A stretch of 64,000 nucleotides of DNA, from positions 103,728 to 167,727 of the forward strand of contig JAHCHL010000006.1 in assembly GCA_026129745.1 (NCBI GenBank), in the 5' to 3' direction. The translations under genes and the position numbers were made by a program. Below the pieces are notes generated by a model. The model did not search any database. It was not told the origin of the DNA and saw nothing but the letters and a program-made list of their open reading frames with translations. Below, piece by piece: positions 27,085 to 36,673 of this stretch. Within the stretch, counting starts at the first letter, position 1. Every line of letters starts with the position of its first letter. Source of the stretch: Fimbriimonadales bacterium. Lineage in GTDB: Bacteria; Armatimonadota; Fimbriimonadia; Fimbriimonadales; ATM1.

Positions 27085-27247
27085 ATTCTCCTCCCACGCC
27101 GAAAACCGACGCGAGCCTCAGCGAAGTTCAGGGTACCCGAAAAGGGGGTACGGGTTCAATTACGCCCCGCCATCCTCCGGCAGCGGCGCACACTTGGGTC
27201 TATACGCTGAATCATCGGCTAAGATTCCCAATTCCTGCAGTTTCGCC

Positions 27248-28108
27248 ATGCTCAGCATCCTAATTGTCAACTGGAACACGAGAGAGCATTTGCGAAGGTG
27301 CCTCGAGTCGATCCATCGCTATCCGCCCAGGATCGAGTGGGAGGTGGTCGTCGTCGATAACGCCAGCTCGGACGGATCAGCCGAGATGGTCGCCAAGGAC
27401 TTCCCAGAGGTGAGGTTGGTGGCGTCTGATCGAAACCTCGGCTACGCAGCAGGCAACAACCTCGCCTTCAACATGGCGAGAGGAAGCTACCTTCTGACCC
27501 TGAATCCCGACACAGAGTTTTTCGACGACTCGCTTTCTAAGGCGGTCGGAACAATGATTGCGAAGCAAGCTGTTGGGGCTTTGACTGGAAGATTCCTGAA
27601 TCCCGACGGGTCCCATCAACCGAACATCCGTGGATTTCCCAGGCCGATGTCTATTCTTTGGGAGATTTCGGGGATCGCGAAGCGATTTCCAAACAGCAAG
27701 TTTTTTGGGGCATACCGGATGAAGTACTTCGACTATAGCCGCCCTGGGATTGCCGAACAGCCGATGGGCACCTTTATTCTCTACCGAAAGGAAGCCTTGA
27801 ATGAGGTCGGCGCATTTGACGAGCGATTTCCCATCTTCTTCAATGAAGTCGATCTGCTCTATCGAATGCACTTAGCAGGTTGGCTCATTTGGTACACGCC
27901 TGAAGTGCAACTGGTTCACTATGGTGGCGAGAGCACCAAGCAAGTCAAGAAGTCGATGATTTGGGAGTCGCATCGCAGCCTGATTCGTTACTTCCTAAAG
28001 TGGCACGTAAGGCCATGGAATTTCGTGTTTTTCTTGCCGTTGATTGCTGTCATTTACATTGGTGCGCTGGTGCGTGCCAGAGGATGGGATGCAGGCTTTA
28101 AGGGTTAG
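27248..28108 (+). CDS. Family 2 glycosyltransferase
   Basis: 286 residues from ATG 27248 (MLSILIVNWNTREHLRRCLE); the open frame back to 27026 overlaps the divergent hydrolase and is not family-like. GT-A fold: VVVVDNASSDGSAEMV, the DxD equivalent LNPDTEFFD, and the acceptor region FNEVDLLYRMHLAGW. A C-terminal hydrophobic segment (about 262-280) may anchor it in the membrane. Rhamnosyltransferase-like members act in polysaccharide assembly. The next GT2 gene starts inside its 3' end. Confidence 0.9.
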   Translation: MLSILIVNWNTREHLRRCLESIHRYPPRIEWEVVVVDNASSDGSAEMVAKDFPEVRLVASDRNLGYAAGNNLAFNMARGSYLLTLNPDTEFFDDSLSKAVGTMIAKQAVGALTGRFLNPDGSHQPNIRGFPRPMSILWEISGIAKRFPNSKFFGAYRMKYFDYSRPGIAEQPMGTFILYRKEALNEVGAFDERFPIFFNEVDLLYRMHLAGWLIWYTPEVQLVHYGGESTKQVKKSMIWESHRSLIRYFLKWHVRPWNFVFFLPLIAVIYIGALVRARGWDAGFKG

Positions 28109-28991
28109 CGTCACGGTCTGCAGTTGGAACACTTGCGACGAACTTCGCGCGTGCCTCCAAAGTCTCGATGCCGTTCGAGGAGAGGTGGAGTTCGAAGTGA
28201 TCGTCTGGGACAATGCAAGCGAAGACGGCAGCGCAGACATGGTCGAATCGGAGTTTGCTTGGGTCCGACTGCTTAGGTCGCAATCGAACTTGGGGTTCGG
28301 TGGAGGGCACAATGCTGCCATGAGCCACGCTGTCGGCGAGATTCTCATGCCGCTCAACAGCGACGCTAAAGTCCATCCTGGCGCGTTGTCGAAACTGAGC
28401 GAATTCATGAGTGCCTATGCAGACGTCGGAATCGTCGGACCCAAGCTTCTCAATCCTGATGGCACACTGCAGTACTCATGTCGAAAGTTTCCAACTCCGC
28501 TCGCAGCCGTATTTCGCAACACGCCATTAGGAAGATTGTTTCCGAACAATCGATTTAGCAGGGAATACCTTATGCAAGACTGGCCACACGATCAAGCCAG
28601 AGACGTCGATTGGGTGAGCGGCGCGGCGTTTTGCATGTCGCGCGAGTGCTACGAAAAGACACAAGGATTCGATGAGCAGTTTTTCATGTATATGGAAGAT
28701 GTCGACTTATGTTATCGCGCCCATGAGCTTGGTTTTCGGGTCGTCTACTATCCCGAAGCAGTTGTTACTCATGCGATAGGTAGAAGCACTGATCTTGTAG
28801 CCAATAAGATGATCGTTCAGTTTCACAAAAGCATGATGCTTTTCTACAAGAAACACTATTTGCCAAAAACACCAGTCATTTTTAGGCCCTTCATTCTCGC
28901 ATCAGCTCATGTATTTTTGTGGCTCAGAAAGACTGTCCTTACAACCAAAAATCGCATTGACGATTGGAAACGAAGGACGGGCAGATTGTGA
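28089..28991 (+). CDS. Family 2 glycosyltransferase (second copy)
   Basis: 300 residues from ATG 28089, overlapping the previous gene by 20 bp. Same architecture as its neighbour: VSVTVCSWNTCDELRACLQ, VIVWDNASEDGSADMV, LNSDAKVHPGAL (DxD region), GAAFCMSRECYEKTQGFDEQ and YMEDVDLCYRAHELGF. Probably a tandem duplication that diverged to add a different sugar. Its TGA overlaps the GTG of the ligase-like gene (GTGA), so the three genes are coupled. Confidence 0.9.
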   Translation: MQALRVSVTVCSWNTCDELRACLQSLDAVRGEVEFEVIVWDNASEDGSADMVESEFAWVRLLRSQSNLGFGGGHNAAMSHAVGEILMPLNSDAKVHPGALSKLSEFMSAYADVGIVGPKLLNPDGTLQYSCRKFPTPLAAVFRNTPLGRLFPNNRFSREYLMQDWPHDQARDVDWVSGAAFCMSRECYEKTQGFDEQFFMYMEDVDLCYRAHELGFRVVYYPEAVVTHAIGRSTDLVANKMIVQFHKSMMLFYKKHYLPKTPVIFRPFILASAHVFLWLRKTVLTTKNRIDDWKRRTGRL

Positions 28992-31129
28992 GTACCGATC
29001 GATTGGCTTCCGTGCTGCTTGCAGCTTCCCTGTTTATTGCGCCGATTCTGGGTGGGCGACTGCCTCTCGATCCATCATTGGACTCCGGTGCGCTGCCTGC
29101 GATGATGGAGCAGCTTATCGTAGCCATTCCGGTTTTGCTTGCTGCGATTCTGGTTGCAATGCGAGGCAACGTTTCGATGCTACCTGCGCCGAAAGTACTG
29201 ATTCCGCTTGTCTGGTTCTGGCTTTTCATTTTCGTTTCTGCCATTGCGAGCGAATTCAGGCATGATGCGATGCTGGAGCTTTGCCGTTGGACTGTTTATT
29301 TGATTGCTTGTGGAGTTTGCGTAGCAGTCCTTGGAAGAACGACAGGCCCCAGGCTCGCGCTCACCGTTTGGTTCGCGGGTTGTGTTGTCATGGCTTGCGT
29401 TGGCGTGTGGGAGTACGTTCAGAACGTCGCCACGACGCCCAACTGGAGAGTGTTCGCTGGATGGCAGAACCCTAATGCTGCCGCTGGGATGCTGTCCATC
29501 GCACTTCCGGTAGGCGTCGGGTTGGGGATCACATCGATGGACAGACGGGGCGTCGGATTGCCAATTTCGATCGGATGCGGAATCGTAGTCGTCGCACTTT
29601 GGCTAACAGCGAGCAAAGGGGGACTTGCGTCTGCAGGGGTTGGCATGCTGGTTTTTGCCCTTGCGAACGTGCTTCAAAGGAAGTCTCGAATCCTGCTTGC
29701 AGGCTGGCCTTCCATTCTGCTATGCGCAGTTTCAGCGATTGCAATCCTGTTCTTGGTAAAGGCACCTGCACAGCCGAGCGAACAGACCGATTCGAGCCGC
29801 GTGTTCGCTGCAGGAGCCGAGTCGGAGCAGTCGGTAGGTTTTAGAAAGAGACTGTGGCAAGACACGGTCACGGTCATTTCGAACAATCCGCTGTTGGGTG
29901 TCGGAATCGGCGCATTCGGCGTTTCTTTTCCTCGATATGCAACGACGCAGGGTTCGGCATTGGCACACAACTCCTACTTGCAACTTACTGCCGAAGTTGG
30001 CGTTGCAGGTTTCATTGCACTTTTCGCGTTTATCGTTTTTTGGCTCGCAGCGACGTTCAAGTACAACGCAGGAATCCCACCTCCCGAGAATCTGTTGCGC
30101 AACGCGATTCTTGGAAGCGTGTTTGCAGCAGGCGCAAACGCGGTTGTGGAGTCTTCGTTCAGTTACTTTGGATTTGCCTTGTCCGTATTTGCGCTGTTCG
30201 GGATCGCTTTGCTGCTCGCACCAGATGGTGCGCGGCCAGAGAGACTGACTACAGCCACAAGGACCGCGCCGACACTGTTGCTGTCTGGGTTCGTTCTGGC
30301 GTACTTGCCAATTTCAGCCATAAGTGATTCGAAAGTTGCTCAAGCGTCCGCGCTGGTGCGAAGCGGAGAACCCGAGCGTGCATTTGAACTGTTAAAGTCC
30401 GCAAGCTCTCACCCTCTCGATGCAACGCCAAAGATCTCGCTTGCGCGACTCCTACTCGCGAGAGCGAATGCATTCGAGCAATCGGGTCGGATGCAAGAGG
30501 CGAAAGCAGATCGCGAAGAAGCCAGGACTGTTATGGAGTCGGCAGTTCGCCTCCGGGCGACCGCAACTACGCTCTCGCTATACGCTGACACGCTCTTCGC
30601 AAACAAGATGCTGCAGCAAGCTCGGTCAGAGTACGGCCGTGCTGCGCTGCTCGCCCCTGCAAATCCACTTTACAAGCGAAAGCTTCTTTCATTCTACATT
30701 GCCATCGATGATGACGGAAGCGCAAGTCAAGTTGCTGAGCAACTTGTTGCAATGGAGCAGAGCGACTTTTTCTCGTTGCGCGCCTTGCCTTGGCTCGTGA
30801 ACCTCGATACGTTAGAGGCGAGAATGTATCTTGCCGACAGGGCACGTGAGGAGTCTGAAGTTGCTAGAGAGATCGAGATGCTCGAAGGTGCTGTTCAATT
30901 GTTGGCTGAGTATCGCAGGAAGACATATGCAGAACTGAAGCGAATGACGGGCGGCAATATGGAGTATGCGGATGTCGAACTCGGTGGACAGTCGCTAAAC
31001 ATTGCTCAAGCTCGATTCGAAGAGCTTCGTTCGATCGCGACGCGACTCAAGAGCCTCTACGAGAGCCAAGAGCGTGAAGATGACGCGAAGAAAGTCGATG
31101 ATCTAATTGCAGAACTCGTTGCGATCTGA
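28988..31129 (+). CDS. O-antigen ligase-like membrane protein with C-terminal TPR region
   Basis: 713 residues starting at GTG 28988, which overlaps the previous stop (GTGA). The first half has about ten membrane helices and a Wzy_C/O-antigen ligase signature: large periplasmic loop with FRKRLWQDTVTVISNNPLLG, GIGAFGVSFP and LAHNSYLQLTAEVGVAG. From about residue 440 it is soluble and helical with TPR-like repeats (ALVRSGEPERAFELLKSA, LYADTLFANKMLQQARSEYG). The family polymerises polysaccharide or ligates it to a carrier. With the two GT2 genes it forms a surface-glycan operon. Confidence 0.88.
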   Translation: MSTDRLASVLLAASLFIAPILGGRLPLDPSLDSGALPAMMEQLIVAIPVLLAAILVAMRGNVSMLPAPKVLIPLVWFWLFIFVSAIASEFRHDAMLELCRWTVYLIACGVCVAVLGRTTGPRLALTVWFAGCVVMACVGVWEYVQNVATTPNWRVFAGWQNPNAAAGMLSIALPVGVGLGITSMDRRGVGLPISIGCGIVVVALWLTASKGGLASAGVGMLVFALANVLQRKSRILLAGWPSILLCAVSAIAILFLVKAPAQPSEQTDSSRVFAAGAESEQSVGFRKRLWQDTVTVISNNPLLGVGIGAFGVSFPRYATTQGSALAHNSYLQLTAEVGVAGFIALFAFIVFWLAATFKYNAGIPPPENLLRNAILGSVFAAGANAVVESSFSYFGFALSVFALFGIALLLAPDGARPERLTTATRTAPTLLLSGFVLAYLPISAISDSKVAQASALVRSGEPERAFELLKSASSHPLDATPKISLARLLLARANAFEQSGRMQEAKADREEARTVMESAVRLRATATTLSLYADTLFANKMLQQARSEYGRAALLAPANPLYKRKLLSFYIAIDDDGSASQVAEQLVAMEQSDFFSLRALPWLVNLDTLEARMYLADRAREESEVAREIEMLEGAVQLLAEYRRKTYAELKRMTGGNMEYADVELGGQSLNIAQARFEELRSIATRLKSLYESQEREDDAKKVDDLIAELVAI

Positions 31130-31132
31130 GAA

Positions 31133-32899
31133 TTACTGCGCACTTTTCAAATATCGCGAAACGACAGACCGTGCGACCGGTGCAGCTTCTTCTCCGCCTC
31201 GGCCTGCTGCTTCAAGAACCACAGCAATCGCGATTCGAGGCTTTTCAACCGGCGCGAACCCAATGAACCAAGCGTGGGCCCGCTGAGTTTGGCGAGTGTC
31301 TGCGCTTCCCGTCTTTCCTGCGAACGAGATGCCTTCAATCCTTGCGCTCGCCCCGGTACCCGTTGCAACTACTCGCTGCATCGAACCCACAATTCGGTCC
31401 CACCAAAGCGGATCGACTTGTACGGTGTATTGCATTTCCGGCTTGACGTACTTGGGCTTTTCGTTCTCCCCGAACTTCGAAAAATTCTGAACGATGTGCG
31501 GCTTGAAACTGTAGCCACGATTTGCAATGATCGCTGCAAAGTTCGCCATTTGAAGAGGCGTCGCTTCTAAGTAGCCTTGCCCGATTCCTAAGTTGACCGT
31601 ATCGCCAAGATACCACCGAATGTTTCTATCTTTTAGATATTGCTCTGTTGGGACAAGTCCTCTTCGCTCAGAAACTAGGTCGATTCCAGTCCTCTTGCCA
31701 AGTCCAAACTCCATGGCTACTTCGGCGATCTGCTGATAGGTCAAACGCTTCGCGACTTCCGCGAAGAAAACATTGCACGACTTCTCCATCGCAGTCTCGT
31801 AGTTGATTCGGCCGTGCGTTCCCAGGCACCGAAAAGTTCGATCAAAAATACGTGCTGATCCTTCGCAAACATGAGTTGTGCCTGGACTTACAATTCCTGC
31901 GCGAACTGCAGCGATGAGAACTGCGATTTTGAAAGTCGATCCTGGAGCATAAGCTGCCGCCACAGCACGATTGAGGAATGGCTTCGCCGGGTTGTTGAGG
32001 AGTGAATTCATTTGAGCCGAAGTGATTCGGCCTGCAAACAGATTTGGATCGTAATCGGGGCTGCTAACCATGCATAGTATTTGACCAGTCGAAGGATCGA
32101 TGGCGACCACCGAACCTCGTCGTCCGCCCAATGCACTCCTCGCTGCGACCTGCAAATCGAGATCAAGGCCGAGAACCAGTTTGTCGCCTGGAATTGGCGG
32201 CGCCGTCTCAACTTCCGAAAGCTGTCGCCCTCTGCGATCGACTTGGACTTTAACTGTGCCGGCAGTTCCGATCAATTCGATATCAAAGCTGCGTTCGATT
32301 CCGACTTTTCCGATGAAGTTCGGCAGGTCTTCGATTTCGGCTTCTTTGAGGCGCTTTTGATCTGCCTCATCCAAACCGCCGACATATCCAACTGCATGCG
32401 CTCCCGCTTCCTTAAAAGGATAGTATCGCACTGTTGTTTGGCGCACGGAAACGCCCGGCAAAAACGCCTTTTGCTCTTCAATGGCAATCGCTTCGGATGG
32501 AGTCACATCCGATTTAATGACAAATGGCAAGCTGCCGCGATAACGGTTGTTGGCGACGGCTGTCTTAATGTCCTCCGTGTCAATCTGTATGATGTTTGCC
32601 AACCTTTGAATCGCTTCATCTTTGTCTTTTAGATCGACGGGTCGCACCATCACGACGAGCGTAGGCTTGACTCCTGCGAGCAATCGACCCTGGCGATCGA
32701 GAATCTGGCCTCGAGGAGCAATGACCGGAGCAGTCAACACAGTTCTGCGTTCTGCGACCAGGCTAAGTTCCTCACCTCGAACGACTTGCAAGAACCAGAG
32801 CCTGACAAGAAGAGTGACAAGGCCAACGGCAACGATGCCGGGCATCAAAACTAGTGCCGGATCGATTCTGCGTCGCGGCCTGTGCGCGTTAACAGCCAT
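31133..32899 (-). CDS. mrdA: Penicillin-binding protein 2 (class B PBP, elongation type)
   Basis: 588 residues. Start at ATG 32899 (MAVNAHRPRRRID) is set by GGAGGTGCT directly upstream; it lies inside the 3' end of the PBP1A gene (49-bp overlap). One membrane helix (about 19-38), a dimerisation domain (LTAPVIAPRGQILDRQGRLL), then a transpeptidase domain with SxxK as STFK, SxN as SCN and KTG as GKTGSADT. It cross-links peptidoglycan during cell elongation, normally with RodA, which is not in this window. Confidence 0.93.
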   Translation of the reverse strand: MAVNAHRPRRRIDPALVLMPGIVAVGLVTLLVRLWFLQVVRGEELSLVAERRTVLTAPVIAPRGQILDRQGRLLAGVKPTLVVMVRPVDLKDKDEAIQRLANIIQIDTEDIKTAVANNRYRGSLPFVIKSDVTPSEAIAIEEQKAFLPGVSVRQTTVRYYPFKEAGAHAVGYVGGLDEADQKRLKEAEIEDLPNFIGKVGIERSFDIELIGTAGTVKVQVDRRGRQLSEVETAPPIPGDKLVLGLDLDLQVAARSALGGRRGSVVAIDPSTGQILCMVSSPDYDPNLFAGRITSAQMNSLLNNPAKPFLNRAVAAAYAPGSTFKIAVLIAAVRAGIVSPGTTHVCEGSARIFDRTFRCLGTHGRINYETAMEKSCNVFFAEVAKRLTYQQIAEVAMEFGLGKRTGIDLVSERRGLVPTEQYLKDRNIRWYLGDTVNLGIGQGYLEATPLQMANFAAIIANRGYSFKPHIVQNFSKFGENEKPKYVKPEMQYTVQVDPLWWDRIVGSMQRVVATGTGASARIEGISFAGKTGSADTRQTQRAHAWFIGFAPVEKPRIAIAVVLEAAGRGGEEAAPVARSVVSRYLKSAQ

Positions 32900-35196
32900 A
32901 GCACCTCCGGCGCATGGATTCTGCAAAAGTTTCTCGGTGCATCCGTTCGGCGAAAGCTCTCAATTCGACGAACGGGGCAATACTGTGTCGCTCTCGCGTT
33001 CGAATCAATGCAAATCTCAAATTCGACCAGGTCGTTGCTTACTGGAGGATTGCGACTTGGCGGCGGCGGATCGATCGGATCTCCTGGGTCCACCGGCTTC
33101 GGTTCGTGTTCGATGGGGGCATGAACTCCACAAGTGGGCAAGTCTCTCGCCTCGGTAGCTTGCATCACTCGTGTCTCCGTGCGCGGACAATGTCCCGGAA
33201 CCGCACGAGAGCCCGTCTCCAAGCAAACCAGTACCGTCATTTCCGTTGCCCCGCCACCACCATAACTGTTTGGCCTTCTTCCGCTCGGCTTTTCACCGAT
33301 AAGTTCTTGAATCGGCTTGATTGTGCGCGCCCACATGAAAGTGGGCGCATCTCCGCCGAAGACACCACTCATGCTTCCATACTTCCATGGCGGATTCCGA
33401 TTCGGATCGTAGGTTGCGTTCGAAACCCATGCGACGGCAACGAGCCTGTCGGTGAATCCGCAAAACCATGCGTCGAGGTAGTCGTCATTCGTGCCTGTCT
33501 TTCCGGCCGCGTTGGCTACTCCACTTGCTTTTGTTGCTGTTCCTTCGAGTACGACTCGGCGCATCATGTCTCTTAGCGGGAGCGCGGTACTTTCGCTCAG
33601 CACATTGGCGACAATTCGCGGAGTGAACTCTTTGACGATCGAGCCGCTCGGCGACACAATTCGCTTGATGCCGTACATTTTTACGCGGTTACCGCCCGTC
33701 ATGAATACACTGTACGCTTCTGCCATTTCAAGTGGATTTACTGCGCTCGAACCTAATCCAAGCGGCAAAACAGGATCCAATTTCGACCGAATTCCAAACA
33801 CTTCGCGTGCGTAGCGCGCGACATTCGAAGCGCCGACGATTTTCGTCGTATGGACTGCGGGCACATTGATCGATCGAACAAGCGCTGTTTGAACAGAGAC
33901 TAATCCACCGCCTCCACCACCTTTTGGAATCCACGACTTTCGAGTGCTTGGGTCAGTCCAAACGAATCGTTCGTTCGAAATCATGCTGGTGGGCTTGATG
34001 TATCCCATCTCCATTGCGGCAGCATAGACAAATGGCTTGAACGCAGACCCAGGCTGCCTTCTTCCTTGTGTAATGTTGTTGTACTGCGACCTCTTGAAGT
34101 CTGCTCCACCGACCATCGCCATAACTTGGCCATTAATGTCCGCAACGACAATCGCTCCTTCCGTTACCTTTTGTCGCTTGTACTGATTCAAGGTTTCCTG
34201 CAACGCTTTTTCTGCTGCACGTTGCGCGTCAATGTTCAGAGTCGTGTAGATTTTGAATCCGCCCCTTGCGAAGTCTTCGTTCGGAAACTCCTCTCGAAGT
34301 TGTGAAACAATCCAAGTTGAAAAGTACGGTGCTTGCGATATGCCGGTTGTTTGAATCGGCTTCGGTTGCAGCTTCACTTCTTCTTTGAGCGCCTCGCGAT
34401 ACTGCTCTTCGCTGATTAGGTTCTCCTCTCGCATGACGCTCAGCACATAATCTCGATTCTTGATGGCGACATCAAGATTGACATATGGGTTTTGTGTCGA
34501 GGGTCTTCTCGGAAGGCGCGCCAGGAGAGCTGCTTCACTAATCGTCAGGTTGTGCAGGTCTTTCCCGAAGTAAGTTTCTGCCGCAGCTTTGACTCCGTAT
34601 GATCCAGCACCATAGAACACCTGGTTGAGGTACATCGTCAAGACTTGCTCTTTTGTGTACTCCTGTTCGATTAGAACGGCAAGGCAAGCGTCTTCAATCT
34701 TTCGTCTGAACGTTCTCTCGCCGCTTGTAAGTAGTCGCTTTGCAAGCTGCTGAGTGATTGTTGATCCGCCCTGAACCGTATCACCTGCGCGATAGTTCGA
34801 CCAGAAAGCACGGATGATGGCGGTGTGGTCGACGCCTCTGTGCGTCCAGAACCGCTTGTCTTCTGCTGCGACTGTGGCGTCAATGACGAGTTGGGGCAGC
34901 TCCGGCCAAGAAACGGGATCGCGCCGCTCCTGTGCCATCCGCGCTATTTCGACGCCATCGGATGAATAGATGATCGTTGGATCTCGGTGAAGCTCGGCTC
35001 CAAACTGCTGCAGCTTCGCCACGCGGGGCTCCAATGCTCGCATGATGCTCATGGCATAGAGCGACCCGCCAATAAACGTGAGGCACAACGCAAAAGCTAA
35101 CCAGCAGAGGCCGATCTTCGTCCAACGCCACCACCGGGGACTCGGTTTTTTCAGCTTGGACTCCCGACGTCCGCGAGAGCGAAACATACGCGTCAT
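32851..35196 (-). CDS. Bifunctional penicillin-binding protein 1A (class A PBP)
   Basis: 781 residues. Membrane helix about 28-50. GT51 glycosyltransferase domain with EDKRFWTHRGVD and GGSTITQQLAKRLL; transpeptidase domain with SAFKPF (SxxK), RSINVPA (SxN) and AGKTGT. After the transpeptidase a roughly 130-residue tail carries a Gly- and Pro-rich linker and several Cys (VLVCLETGSRAV, FEICIDSNARATQYCP), which may form disulfides outside the cell. It polymerises and cross-links glycan strands. Follows the rseB-like gene by 17 bp, so it is likely part of the sigma-factor operon. Confidence 0.93.
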   Translation of the reverse strand: MTRMFRSRGRRESKLKKPSPRWWRWTKIGLCWLAFALCLTFIGGSLYAMSIMRALEPRVAKLQQFGAELHRDPTIIYSSDGVEIARMAQERRDPVSWPELPQLVIDATVAAEDKRFWTHRGVDHTAIIRAFWSNYRAGDTVQGGSTITQQLAKRLLTSGERTFRRKIEDACLAVLIEQEYTKEQVLTMYLNQVFYGAGSYGVKAAAETYFGKDLHNLTISEAALLARLPRRPSTQNPYVNLDVAIKNRDYVLSVMREENLISEEQYREALKEEVKLQPKPIQTTGISQAPYFSTWIVSQLREEFPNEDFARGGFKIYTTLNIDAQRAAEKALQETLNQYKRQKVTEGAIVVADINGQVMAMVGGADFKRSQYNNITQGRRQPGSAFKPFVYAAAMEMGYIKPTSMISNERFVWTDPSTRKSWIPKGGGGGGLVSVQTALVRSINVPAVHTTKIVGASNVARYAREVFGIRSKLDPVLPLGLGSSAVNPLEMAEAYSVFMTGGNRVKMYGIKRIVSPSGSIVKEFTPRIVANVLSESTALPLRDMMRRVVLEGTATKASGVANAAGKTGTNDDYLDAWFCGFTDRLVAVAWVSNATYDPNRNPPWKYGSMSGVFGGDAPTFMWARTIKPIQELIGEKPSGRRPNSYGGGGATEMTVLVCLETGSRAVPGHCPRTETRVMQATEARDLPTCGVHAPIEHEPKPVDPGDPIDPPPPSRNPPVSNDLVEFEICIDSNARATQYCPVRRIESFRRTDAPRNFCRIHAPEVLWLLTRTGRDAESIRH

Positions 35197-35213
35197 TATG
35201 GACTTAATACGCG

Positions 35214-36194
35214 CTAATCGGAGGCACGCAACGATTTGAGGACGGCGTCGACTGCCCGCGCATCGAGGTCAGCCAATACGGCGACCCAAACGTCTCCGAC
35301 CCTGCCCGACATCAGCGTCTTTCCCTGGCTTGCCTCACGAGGGGGTAGCACAAACTCCCTGCGCCCTGGAGCTTGGAACAGAGTCATGTGCCGCCTACCA
35401 TCGCTAAAGTGGATCACAAGCACTCTCTGCTCTCCAGCCTGACGAACATTCCGAGACGTCTCCTTAAATCCATCCGGAAGCCAAGTGGGCAAGACCACTT
35501 TCCAAGGCACTTGCGGCCCGTCGACTTCGTCGACGATCCGTGCGCCCCTTCTAACGATATCGAACGCCCCCTGAGGAAATGTGGGATCAAAGTTGATCCG
35601 CGTAAACTCGAAGTAGCCTCTGCGCTCGCCGCCTCGGCCGTATTGCACGGCAGCCAGAATGACCCCCTTCTCCCGATCGATCCAAAACTTCTGCGCAACA
35701 TTACCCTGGGGATCGCTAACGGACAGGCCAATCGTTTTTCGTCCGGCAACGTCAGCCGACTCAAACTCGAACACCCGAACGTGTCCCTGGGAATACGCGC
35801 CCCGAATACGCTCGAGGACGAAGTCGGGGCCACCCATGTCTCCCCTTCTTCGCCGTATTTCATTGCGGCCCGGATCGAATTCAAGGCGCTCGCCTTCTCG
35901 TTCGACAATGATGAATCCCTTCCTGGGCGAGTTTTCGGGATACTCGATTCGGGTTCTGTGACCCTCGCGCCAAACGAACTCGACGAGCTGTACGGGCCGG
36001 CCCTCGACGACCAGTTCCATCGTTCTTTGGCCGCTGAATCGCTGCTTCGGAGCCGATTCGATGACCCACCTGAGGATTCGCAGAGGACCATCTTGGGGGC
36101 GCTGGCCTTGCTCAACGGGTGGCGGCCCGGGCCGCTGGCTGAATGCAACGGCTACCAGGGTGAGGAGTCCAAGGGTGCTTAGGAGCCGCTTCAC
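35214..36194 (-). CDS. RseB/MucB-like periplasmic regulator of an ECF sigma factor
   Basis: 326 residues with a signal peptide (MKRLLSTLGLLTLVAVAFSQ). The N-terminal LolA-like domain (about 35-215: RILRWVIESAPKQRFSGQRT, EFVWREGHRTRIEYP, FWIDREKGVILAAVQYG) is followed by a small C-terminal domain with LPTWLPDGFKETSRNV and LVIHFSDGRRHMTLFQAPG, matching the RseB C-terminal pattern. In E. coli RseB binds the anti-sigma RseA and shields it from proteolysis. Here the gene overlaps the anti-sigma gene by 4 bp, giving the same sigma/anti-sigma/RseB order. Assignment is from pattern and context. Confidence 0.75.
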   Translation of the reverse strand: MKRLLSTLGLLTLVAVAFSQRPGPPPVEQGQRPQDGPLRILRWVIESAPKQRFSGQRTMELVVEGRPVQLVEFVWREGHRTRIEYPENSPRKGFIIVEREGERLEFDPGRNEIRRRRGDMGGPDFVLERIRGAYSQGHVRVFEFESADVAGRKTIGLSVSDPQGNVAQKFWIDREKGVILAAVQYGRGGERRGYFEFTRINFDPTFPQGAFDIVRRGARIVDEVDGPQVPWKVVLPTWLPDGFKETSRNVRQAGEQRVLVIHFSDGRRHMTLFQAPGRREFVLPPREASQGKTLMSGRVGDVWVAVLADLDARAVDAVLKSLRASD

Positions 36195-36673
36195 AATCGC
36201 TCGATCACGCTCCCTCCATAGAGCAGTTCGTCCACATCGCTCCTGGACTGGTGTCCTGTCCGATTCAAAAATCCATCCAGATCCGTGCCCGCATCGGGAA
36301 GGATCACGGCAGCAGACGCCTCCTCATGCCACTCGTATAGGAAGCTCGTTATGCTCGTGCTATTGGCTCCAGGAAGGTTTTCGCTGCCACCGTAACCGAG
36401 AACGAACCAAGCCGTTAGTGCGGCGGCCAGTACCACAGGTGGCGCGACTTTGATGAATTGCCTCGACCTACGAGGCTTGACGGCCGACTTAGCAATTCGC
36501 TCGTTGACTGAGGATCTCCACGCAAGGCTCGGCTCATCTCTTTTGAGCGACTTGACTACCGCAACAGCCTCTTGGCCACGTTGCTCCTCAAGCATAGCTT
36601 CAAGGAAAGCAGACTCCTTTGGGGTCAGCCTTTCTTCATGCTGTACTTTCTGAACAATCTTTTCGCGGTTCAT
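36191..36673 (-). CDS. Membrane-bound anti-sigma factor
   Basis: 160 residues. A cytoplasmic helical N-terminus (about 1-70; RLTPKESAFLEAMLEEQRG), one membrane helix (about 76-93) and a 65-residue periplasmic tail. There is no HxxxCxxC zinc motif, so it is not a ZAS-type anti-sigma. It overlaps the sigma gene (4 bp) and the rseB-like gene (4 bp), which fixes its role better than its sequence does: it should hold the ECF sigma at the membrane until cleaved. Confidence 0.8.
   Translation of the reverse strand: MNREKIVQKVQHEERLTPKESAFLEAMLEEQRGQEAVAVVKSLKRDEPSLAWRSSVNERIAKSAVKPRRSRQFIKVAPPVVLAAALTAWFVLGYGGSENLPGANSTSITSFLYEWHEEASAAVILPDAGTDLDGFLNRTGHQSRSDVDELLYGGSVIERL

Noticed and set aside
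27026..27247. N-terminal extension of the first GT2 gene
   Set aside because: It overlaps the start of the divergent NlpC/P60 gene and lacks family sequence; MLSILIVNWNT is the usual GT2 start.
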